A DNA stretch of 64,000 nucleotides from JBBDMC01 sp963826055 (lineage in GTDB: Bacteria > Pseudomonadota > Alphaproteobacteria > Rhizobiales > Kaistiaceae). The notes below the pieces were generated by a model that searched no databases, was not told where the DNA came from, and saw nothing but the letters and a program-made list of their open reading frames with translations. Shown here piece by piece: positions 58,022 to 64,000 of this stretch. The stretch is taken from NCBI GenBank assembly GCA_963826055.1, contig CAWGVO010000009.1:186001-250000 (forward strand), read 5' to 3'. Numbering within the stretch: the first letter of the stretch is position 1; the number at the start of each line of letters is the position of its first letter. Position numbers and translations under genes: made by a program.

Positions 58022-58948
58022 CTAGAGATCGGTGTTGCGCGACATCATCCGGATTTGCAACGTCGCAAGAATGCCCGTGATGACGAAAAGGATGATCGAA
58101 AGCGCCGCTGCGTAGGCTGGTTGGTTGAGCCGACCCTGCGCCGACCAGATGAGATATTCGGGCACCGTCGTTGCCGTGCCGGGACCGCCTCCGGTCAGTA
58201 CGTAGATCAGGCCGAACATCGAGGTCAGAAGGCCAATGGTGGTGATGACCAGCGAGAATTCGATGATCGGGCGGAGCTCGGGGATGATCACGTGCCACCA
58301 GACCTGCCACATCTTGGCACCTTCGAGGCGCGCAGCCTCCACCATTTCCTTGGGCACGGTCGACAGCCCCGCCAGGAAGATCAGGACCCCCATGCCGAAG
58401 GTAGACCATGACTGAATTGCGAGGGTGACCGGCAAGGCGGTCGCCGAACGCCCAAGCCAGTCCACGCCCGGAAGACCGAAAGTCCCGAGCAGTGCGTTCA
58501 GGCTTCCCCGGAAGCCCAGAACGACACTGAATATCGACCCGATGATGACGCTCGACAGCACTACTGGAAAGAAATAGACGGCACGAAATAGGCTGCGTCC
58601 GGGCACCCCCTGGTTAAGCAAGATCGCGAGGATCATGGGGATCGTCACAAATATCGGAACGGCCAGGACGATCACCCCCGCGTTGGCAATCGATGCGATG
58701 AAGTTCGGATCGTTGAGCGCGCGAAGATAGTTGCCCAGCCCAATGAACTGACCCGGATTGGTCGCCGTCGCGTTGGTGAGAGAGATTTGAAATCCCCAGA
58801 ACAAGGGGAAGATCCGGAAGACCACGACCAGCAGGATCGCCGGAAGCAGGAACAGCAGGGCCGTGCGCGCTTCGGCACGGCGGCTCCTGTTGGACCGGGG
58901 GTGGGTGCGTGCGGTCGGGTTGGATCTGGGCAGCGACGTTGCGGTCAT
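58022..58948 (-). CDS. Carbohydrate ABC transporter permease (MalF-type)
   Basis: A 308-residue permease with six or seven membrane helices. The EAA loop STVPKEMVEAARLEGAKMWQ is near residue 205, and the N-terminus is Arg-rich and cytoplasmic. It corresponds to the UgpA/MalF-like subunit of CUT1 importers. ATG at 58948 lies 59 bases after the binding-protein gene. Confidence 0.93.
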   Translation of the reverse strand: MTATSLPRSNPTARTHPRSNRSRRAEARTALLFLLPAILLVVVFRIFPLFWGFQISLTNATATNPGQFIGLGNYLRALNDPNFIASIANAGVIVLAVPIFVTIPMILAILLNQGVPGRSLFRAVYFFPVVLSSVIIGSIFSVVLGFRGSLNALLGTFGLPGVDWLGRSATALPVTLAIQSWSTFGMGVLIFLAGLSTVPKEMVEAARLEGAKMWQVWWHVIIPELRPIIEFSLVITTIGLLTSMFGLIYVLTGGGPGTATTVPEYLIWSAQGRLNQPAYAAALSIILFVITGILATLQIRMMSRNTDL

Positions 58949-59007
58949 CGACTGGTCGGCAGCAAATTGTGGAGAGTGCCGGAGCACTCCCCACCTCGGG
59001 AGAACGC

Positions 59008-60261
59008 TCACTGCGGCTTGGCCTGCGCCTGAACCTTGTCCAGCGCCGCGGCTGCGGCGTCAACGCTGATGTCGCCGTTTAGCAGGACCTGGCTCTGGCG
59101 ATGCCACTCGTCGAGCTCTGCGGCTGACGCGTTCGCGTGGGTCGTCGGAACGGCTCGCGTCGCCAGCCAGCCCATGATCTGCTGGAGGCCGGGGCTCGGG
59201 ATGCCGGAGACGTCCACCTGGGTATTAGCCGGAACGATGCCGGCGTCGTTCACGAGGACCGACAACACCTCGGGAGACGAGAGGGTCTCAACCGCCTCGA
59301 GCGCCAGATCGATGTTGGCCGAGTCTTTGTTCACGCCATAGCCGACGCCTCCGTCCAGCGGGACGCCCGGCTCGCCCGGGTGCTGGTCGGCAGCAACGGT
59401 CGGCGAGGGCATCGGATACACGCCGACATTGTCGGCGCCCATGTCGGTCTCGAACTGCTTCCAGTGGAAGACGTTGGAGAGCAGGCCCCAGATGTTGGCG
59501 CCAACGCCCTGTTCGAACAGTGTGGACTCGTCCATGAACATGGTCTGCGAGTTGCCGCCCTCCTGATACCAACCCTGCTTCGCGGTATCGACCCAAGTCT
59601 GCAGGATCGCCTTGATCGGCGGATCGGACCAGTGAAGCTTGCCAGCCGCCCAGTCGGCCTGCTGCTGCGCGGTCAACGACTGGTTCGCCATCTCGGACAG
59701 GAAGAACTCGGCCTCGTAGCCTTCCTTATTGGCCATCATGAAGCAGGCGGTTTCCCCCTTGGCCTTGATGGCGTCGCACATGGACTTGACTTCAGCCCAC
59801 GTGGTCGGCGGCTTGTTCGGATCGAGCCCGGCGTCCTTGTAGAACTTCTTGTTATAGTAAGCGACATGACCCTGCAGCGTCGTCGGGATGAAGTAGAGTT
59901 TGCCATCGACAGTGAATGCGGACTGTCCGACGATGCTCTTGATGAGGTCGGGCAGCTTGTCGTTGAGCGGGATCAGGCCGCCAACGAGATTTTTTGCCTG
60001 CGCACCACCATTGGCCCACATCACATCGGGGCCGGTCTTCGAAGCAAGGGCGGTGCCCAACAGCGTGTAGTACTCCGCGTCAGGCTGTGCCACGAAGGTG
60101 ATTATGTCACCGGGGTGCGCCTTCTCGAAGGCCGCCTTGGCGGCGTCGTAGTAGCTGGGATTGCGCGGTACGTTGACGTCCCAAACGGTGATTTCCGTCG
60201 CCAGGGAAGGACTCGCCGCGATCAACCCGGCAAATGTCACTGCCAGTTTCAGTTTGGACAT
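59008..60261 (-). CDS. Extracellular sugar-binding protein of an ABC importer
   Basis: A 417-residue periplasmic binding protein (family 1). A signal peptide spans about residues 1-22 (LAVTFAGLIAASPSLA), then the mature part starts TEITVWDVNVPRNPSYYDAA. The pattern PTTLQGHVAYYNKKFYKDAG near residue 130 and GGVGYGVNKDSAN near 320 are typical. It captures the substrate and delivers it to the permease pair. It follows the enolase-family gene by 31 bases. Confidence 0.93.
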   Translation of the reverse strand: MSKLKLAVTFAGLIAASPSLATEITVWDVNVPRNPSYYDAAKAAFEKAHPGDIITFVAQPDAEYYTLLGTALASKTGPDVMWANGGAQAKNLVGGLIPLNDKLPDLIKSIVGQSAFTVDGKLYFIPTTLQGHVAYYNKKFYKDAGLDPNKPPTTWAEVKSMCDAIKAKGETACFMMANKEGYEAEFFLSEMANQSLTAQQQADWAAGKLHWSDPPIKAILQTWVDTAKQGWYQEGGNSQTMFMDESTLFEQGVGANIWGLLSNVFHWKQFETDMGADNVGVYPMPSPTVAADQHPGEPGVPLDGGVGYGVNKDSANIDLALEAVETLSSPEVLSVLVNDAGIVPANTQVDVSGIPSPGLQQIMGWLATRAVPTTHANASAAELDEWHRQSQVLLNGDISVDAAAAALDKVQAQAKPQ

Positions 60262-60292
60262 TGTTGGTTCCTCCGACACATTGATTTTGGCT

Positions 60293-61456
60293 TCATCCCC
60301 CCGACGCGGCGAGCGTTGGAGCCAGTACCTCGCGAGGGTTGAAGGGCGGTGGACCGAGGTCTTCGCTCGGCAGCATTTCTGGTCGCGACCAATCGCGGCG
60401 CGCGACCTCGGAAAGCACGAGGCCATGTCCCGGACGGTCTGGCGCGTGAATCCAGCCGTCGCGTATTTCCATGGTCTGCTCGACGAGATGGTCCAGGTTC
60501 TGGAACGAGTACTCGAGCCACTCGACCTCGGGCAGGGCGCACGCCATGTGCACACCGACCTCGAGGAACGTGTTGCCGAGACTCACAGGAACGCCGAGTT
60601 CTGCCGCAAGCCAACCGACACGCATCACGTCAGTAACGCTGCCGTGGACGTTGAGGATGTCGGTTCCGCCGGCGAGCATTAGCTGGCGCTTGCCGGTGGC
60701 GTCGAGATATTCGCCGGAGTTGATCTGGGTCCACGACACCGCCTGACGCAGCTGGCGCAGGCCTTCGAAGTCGTTGCGTAAGATGGGGTCCTCGACCCAG
60801 AGGAGCTTGAAGTTGGCGTCCCGGATCGTCGCCAGCTTCACCAAAGCTTCCTTCGCACTCCACGCTTCGTTGGCATCGATCATCACCAGGGCGCCTGGGC
60901 GAACCGTCCTTGTAAGCAGGCCCAGCCGATGCAGATCGCGGTCGAAATCGGGGTGACCGACCTTCATCTTGAACGCGCGATAGCCGAGCAAGTCCGCTTG
61001 CCTGAACAGCGCAGAGAAGTCATCGTCACTCAGGTGGAAGTCGAGGCCAGAGGCGTATGCGCGCACCCTGTCGCGGCGGCTTCCGAGCAAACGATGGAGA
61101 GGCAGGCCCGCATGCTTCGCCGCGAGATCCCACAGCGCTACCTGAATCGCCTCCTCGAAAGGCAGGCTGTAGCCGCGCTGGTTGCCCCCGCGTTGACGAT
61201 TGACCCTGTGAACGAGACCAATCGGAACCTGGCCCTGGAGCGTCGGCCATGCCTCGCCGGCAAAGACACGAACGATCTCGGCGAGCGCCGGCAATGGCGC
61301 AAACAGGCTTTGGATGAAGCCGAGACCGATCCGCCCCTCACTGTCGACGAGCTCCAGAGCAGCGACGTTGACCGCGTCAATGCGGACTTGGCTGTCTCCG
61401 ATCACCCGCTCCCTCGCAAACTGGAACCGGGTAATGCGGAACTCGACGAGCCTCAT
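60293..61456 (-). CDS. Mandelate racemase/muconate lactonizing enzyme family protein (probable sugar-acid dehydratase)
   Basis: A 387-residue enolase-superfamily enzyme. The base motif YRAFKMKVGHPDF carries the KxK lysines near residue 168, and the metal ligands are the Asp of LVMIDANEAW (~200), the Glu of LWVEDPI (~229) and the Glu of NSGEYLDA (~255). A His in EVGVHMACALPEVEW near 310 is the likely second base. Such enzymes dehydrate sugar acids or racemise acids. It is the first gene of the operon, facing the GntR regulator. ATG at 61456 was preferred. Confidence 0.9.
   Translation of the reverse strand: MRLVEFRITRFQFARERVIGDSQVRIDAVNVAALELVDSEGRIGLGFIQSLFAPLPALAEIVRVFAGEAWPTLQGQVPIGLVHRVNRQRGGNQRGYSLPFEEAIQVALWDLAAKHAGLPLHRLLGSRRDRVRAYASGLDFHLSDDDFSALFRQADLLGYRAFKMKVGHPDFDRDLHRLGLLTRTVRPGALVMIDANEAWSAKEALVKLATIRDANFKLLWVEDPILRNDFEGLRQLRQAVSWTQINSGEYLDATGKRQLMLAGGTDILNVHGSVTDVMRVGWLAAELGVPVSLGNTFLEVGVHMACALPEVEWLEYSFQNLDHLVEQTMEIRDGWIHAPDRPGHGLVLSEVARRDWSRPEMLPSEDLGPPPFNPREVLAPTLAASGG
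60377..60405 (+). repeat. 29-base inverted repeat, copy 1
   Basis: This 29-base stretch inside the 3' end of the enolase-family gene is identical to the reverse complement of 62362-62390. It contains the perfect palindrome TGGTCGCGACCA. The surrounding bases do not match. Confidence 0.85.
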
Positions 61457-61479
61457 TCTGGTCGACCACCGAGACAACA

Positions 61480-61511
61480 TGATATATCAGGCAGCCATGT
61501 CTAATATATCA
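61480..61511 (+). promoter_or_regulatory. Two candidate GntR operators
   Basis: TGATATATCA (61480-61489) is a perfect 10-base palindrome and TAATATATCA (61502-61511) is a near copy, 22 bases apart or two helical turns. They lie between the divergent enolase-family and GntR genes, the second overlapping the first codons of the regulator. This fits control of both directions. Confidence 0.65.
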
Positions 61512-62219
61512 GAAGACGATCGAGCGCAAGGTGACGCGCAGTGGGGTCCGACCGGCCCACCGGCCAACGGCGGCCGCCCGCGGCTGAGCGATGTCGCCTA
61601 CGCGCGCATCCTCCAGATCTTGTTCGAGCGCCGCCTGCCGGCCGGCGCGTTCGTCTCGCAAAGCGAACTGGTCGAGATGACCGGCGTGCCGATCGCGCCG
61701 CTGCGCGATGCCCTGCGTGTGCTCGAGGCGGATGGCATCGTCACCATTCGCCCGCGCGCGGGCATCGAGTTCGTCAAGCCCGGACTGGAGCTGACCCGCG
61801 CCACCTACCAGTTCCGCGGCATCGTCGAGGCGGCGGCGGTGGCCATCTATGCCGAGACGGGTGACGAGGCCGAGATGGAGGTGATCGAGCGTCGCCATCG
61901 CGCCGCGATCGCGACGATCGAGGCAGACGGCCTCACGCAGGAGATCCGCGATGAACTCGAAGCATTGGAGACCGTGCTCCACGGTGCAATCATCGCCAGC
62001 GTCAACAACTCGCTCATTGAGACGAGTTACCGGCGCATCCACAACTATCTGCGCATCCTGCGCCTCGATCGCAAGCTGACGCCGCCGCTAGCTCTGCGCT
62101 CGCTGCGCGAACACATCGCGATCATCGAGGCCTGCCGCCGCCGAAACGCCGCCGAAGCGCAATCCGCAGTGCAGACCCACTTCGCTAACGCCATGCAGCG
62201 CAACATGGGCCTGTACTAG
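61497..62219 (+). CDS. GntR-family (FCD-type) transcriptional regulator
   Basis: A 240-residue regulator. The winged HTH lies at about residues 30-95 (SDVAYARILQILFERRLPAG, SQSELVEMTGVPIAPLRDAL, LEADGIVTIRPRAGIEF). The C-terminal helical domain, with FRGIVEAAAVAIYAETGD and LHGAIIASVNNSLIE, resembles the FCD ligand-binding fold. It is divergent from the sugar operon and probably represses it until the substrate is present. ATG at 61497 was chosen; an ATG at 61479 is possible. Confidence 0.9.
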   Translation: MSNISEDDRAQGDAQWGPTGPPANGGRPRLSDVAYARILQILFERRLPAGAFVSQSELVEMTGVPIAPLRDALRVLEADGIVTIRPRAGIEFVKPGLELTRATYQFRGIVEAAAVAIYAETGDEAEMEVIERRHRAAIATIEADGLTQEIRDELEALETVLHGAIIASVNNSLIETSYRRIHNYLRILRLDRKLTPPLALRSLREHIAIIEACRRRNAAEAQSAVQTHFANAMQRNMGLY

Positions 62220-62569
62220 GGAACCCGTCGCGCGAGCGGCCAAGGGATTGTCCGGGACGCAGACTGCAGCCGACAAGGCTATCCCGTCGCCCGATCCCCG
62301 CACGGCGCTCAACACTCAGATCGAACCGTGATCGATGTCGCCCACACGTCACAGGACCGGATCGCGCGCCGCGATTGGTCGCGACCAGAACCAACTCCTT
62401 CATCTCACGCATCTCGGGAGCGCAGGTCCCGAGCGCGATTGTCAAAATTGGCGCCCGCCGTAGTTTCGATGCAGAATGAGCCCGCATTCACAAGCGTTGG
62501 AGGCTCGGCCGTCTGGACCTTCGTCTGCCAAACGTGTTCCAACTTCTGACGGCGAGTTGGAAGGGACAA
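62220..62569. other. Intergenic region before the aldo/keto reductase
   Basis: I see no gene in these 350 bases. The second copy of the 29-base inverted repeat lies at 62362-62390. The reductase start is preceded by GGAAGGGA at about 62559-62566. Confidence 0.5.
62362..62390 (-). repeat. 29-base inverted repeat, copy 2
   Basis: This is identical, on the opposite strand, to 60377-60405. It includes the TGGTCGCGACCA palindrome and lies 180 bases before the aldo/keto reductase. Confidence 0.85.
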
Positions 62570-63562
62570 ATGGACAAGCGACAGGTCGGGCGCACCGGGT
62601 TGATGATCGACGTTCTTGGTTTGGGGGGTGCGCCGCTTGGCGGGAACTTCGTCGACCTCGATTACGCGCAAGCTGCCCAATTGATCCAGGCCGCCAAGGA
62701 CGCCGGCATCCGATATTTCGATACTGCCCCCTGGTATGGCTTCGGACGGTCCGAGCGTGTCATGGGCGACATGCTACGCGGCACGGACTACGTGCTTTCA
62801 GACAAGGTCGGGCGGCTTCTCGCGCCGGGCGCGGTGGAAAACCCGATGGACTACGGCATGATCGATCCGCTGCCGTTTCACGTCGTGTACGACTATGGCT
62901 ACGATGCGATCATGCGGGCATACGAGGACAGCCTGCAGCGCCTCGGGCTGGACCGGATCGACATCCTTCTGGTGCACGACATCGGCACTTTCCAGCATGG
63001 CGATGAAAACATCCGCCACTTTAGGGATCTGGCCGAGGGTGGCTACCGCGCGATGGACGCACTTCGCAAGTCCGGTCAGATCAAGGCGATCGGGCTCGGC
63101 GTGAACGAAAACCAGGTCTGCCTGGATGCGCTCGGCATCGGACACTGGGACGTGTTTCTGCTCGCTGGCCGCTACACACTTCTCGAGCAGACGCCGGTGG
63201 ACTCCTTGTTCCCGGCCTGTCGTGCCGCAGGCACAACGATCATCTGCGGTGGGCCCTTCAACTCTGGTATTCTCGTGGGGCGCCAGATGTGGAACTACAC
63301 CACGGCCCCGGCCGAAGTCATCGACAAGGCGCGCGCGCTCGGCGCTGCGGCCGATGAATTCTCTATCCCGCTTCCTGCCGCTGCGCTGCAGTTCCCGCTT
63401 GGCAACGATATCGTGACGTCGGTCATTCCGGGTCCGCGTGACAAGAGCGAGCTTCAACAGATCCTCGACTGGTTCGACACGCCAATTCCGGGCGAGTTTT
63501 GGGCCGCGCTGAAATCAAGAGGTTTGATGGAAGATGGTGTGCCCGAACCGATCGGGTCCTGA
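62570..63562 (+). CDS. Aldo/keto reductase (aldose 1-dehydrogenase-like)
   Basis: A 330-residue TIM-barrel oxidoreductase. Catalytic residues are visible: Asp and Tyr in YFDTAPWYGFGRSE near residue 48, Lys in VLSDKVGRLL near 80 and His in DILLVHDIG near 137. The spacing and the loop GGPFNSGILVG resemble D-threo-aldose/L-fucose dehydrogenases, which oxidise the sugar at C1 to a lactone. It is near the sugar operon and followed convergently by a sulfatase gene. The substrate remains inferred. Confidence 0.88.
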   Translation: MDKRQVGRTGLMIDVLGLGGAPLGGNFVDLDYAQAAQLIQAAKDAGIRYFDTAPWYGFGRSERVMGDMLRGTDYVLSDKVGRLLAPGAVENPMDYGMIDPLPFHVVYDYGYDAIMRAYEDSLQRLGLDRIDILLVHDIGTFQHGDENIRHFRDLAEGGYRAMDALRKSGQIKAIGLGVNENQVCLDALGIGHWDVFLLAGRYTLLEQTPVDSLFPACRAAGTTIICGGPFNSGILVGRQMWNYTTAPAEVIDKARALGAAADEFSIPLPAAALQFPLGNDIVTSVIPGPRDKSELQQILDWFDTPIPGEFWAALKSRGLMEDGVPEPIGS

Positions 63563-63595
63563 CAGGCATCGACACACTTGCCGACCAACCAGGGC

Positions 63596-64000
63596 TCAGG
63601 AAAAACGCGGCGCCTCGCCGGGCGCCGGCGTATAGGGATAGCTGCCACGCTTGAGGATGGCCTCGACACCGCCGAGTTCGACGACGCGCCGCTCCTGGTC
63701 TTCGAATGCCTGCTCGGAAACCTTTACCGGATCGCAGATCGCGCGGAGCCGCCTGTCGCCTTCCGCGATCGCTGCCTCGTTGCCGCGAGCAACTGCAAGG
63801 TCCTGCGTCTCCAGAGGGTCAGCCTCCAGGTCGAAGAGCTGTGGCCGATAGCCCTCGTAGTGAACGTATTTGTAGCGGCCGAACCGGACCATGAAGATGC
63901 CGGTCATCGCGCCGACAGCGTGATACTCGCTGAACACCGTCCGGTCGGCCTCTTCGCCGTTGAGCAGGCGCAGGAGCGAGGTGCCGGGGAGCCGCCGCTC
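63596..64000 (-). CDS. Sulfatase, C-terminal part (cut by window edge)
   Basis: The last 134 residues of a type I sulfatase are visible; the catalytic Cys and metal residues would lie beyond the window. VFSEYHAVGAMTGIFMVRFGRYKYVHYEGYRPQLFDLEADP is the characteristic C-terminal region (positions 63814-63937), where sulfatases carry the YKY and LFDLxxDPxE segments. It is convergent with the aldo/keto reductase. It may release sulfate from a sugar, or from choline-O-sulfate; the active-site part is needed to tell. Confidence 0.85.
   Translation of the reverse strand, partial: ERRLPGTSLLRLLNGEEADRTVFSEYHAVGAMTGIFMVRFGRYKYVHYEGYRPQLFDLEADPLETQDLAVARGNEAAIAEGDRRLRAICDPVKVSEQAFEDQERRVVELGGVEAILKRGSYPYTPAPGEAPRFS

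Noticed and set aside
44290..64000. Second copy of the tRNA-Ser 3' end as an attachment repeat
   Set aside because: No match was found in the window; an att site may lie beyond it.

Overview
The window looks like a chromosomal segment of a high-GC alphaproteobacterium, most likely in the Hyphomicrobiales (Rhizobiales). The support is the gene order: dnaA-dnaN-recF-gyrB next to rpsT, an enoyl-CoA hydratase and mutM, then ubiE-ubiB and coaBC-dut, and an irr-type Fur regulator beside fabA-fabB-fabI. I cannot name a genus from the sequence alone.

Layout. 1-5292: the end of a PotABC-like importer, a single-domain response regulator, a Crp/Fnr regulator and an ABC-2 type ATPase/permease pair. 5492-7901: a Tat-signal thiamine-diphosphate (TPP) enzyme followed by a monohaem cytochrome c, which may form a periplasmic redox module. 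7992-10949: small membrane proteins, two family 2 glycosyltransferases and clpS. 11289-19544, minus strand: gyrB, recF, dnaN, dnaA and rpsT, with an unannotated plus-strand mini-gene between recF and dnaN and a cluster of GANTC methylation sites upstream of dnaA. 19636-28222: housekeeping genes (enoyl-CoA hydratase, mutM, ubiE, ubiB, coaBC, dut, moeB-like) interrupted by a FitAB-type toxin-antitoxin pair and a small autoregulated-looking HTH gene. 28256-32098: a LacI regulator, an SH3-domain exported protein and a 1.2 kb gene-poor stretch with palindromes. 32099-44074: irr, the fab genes, lepA, otsA, two SpoIIAA-like paralogues, an alcohol dehydrogenase, mepA, a CHAD protein and msrA.

After tRNA-Ser (44242-44331) the character changes to accessory DNA. 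It holds an autotransporter barrel without an export signal, a ClC transporter, fragments of IS3, IS256 and IS110-type transposases, two c-di-GMP genes, a truncated HAD gene and an FAD monooxygenase. From 56118 to the end is a compact sugar-type catabolic island: a five-gene leftward operon (enolase-superfamily enzyme, binding protein, two permeases, ATPase), a divergent GntR regulator, an aldo/keto reductase and the C-terminal part of a sulfatase. Together these suggest uptake and oxidation of a sugar or sugar acid, possibly sulfated.

Several conserved genes (dnaA, the enoyl-CoA hydratase, msrA and the small membrane gene at 43747) each carry an apparent one-base shift, and coaBC lacks a usable start codon. 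Indels left in the assembly are the simplest explanation, but each site deserves a check.
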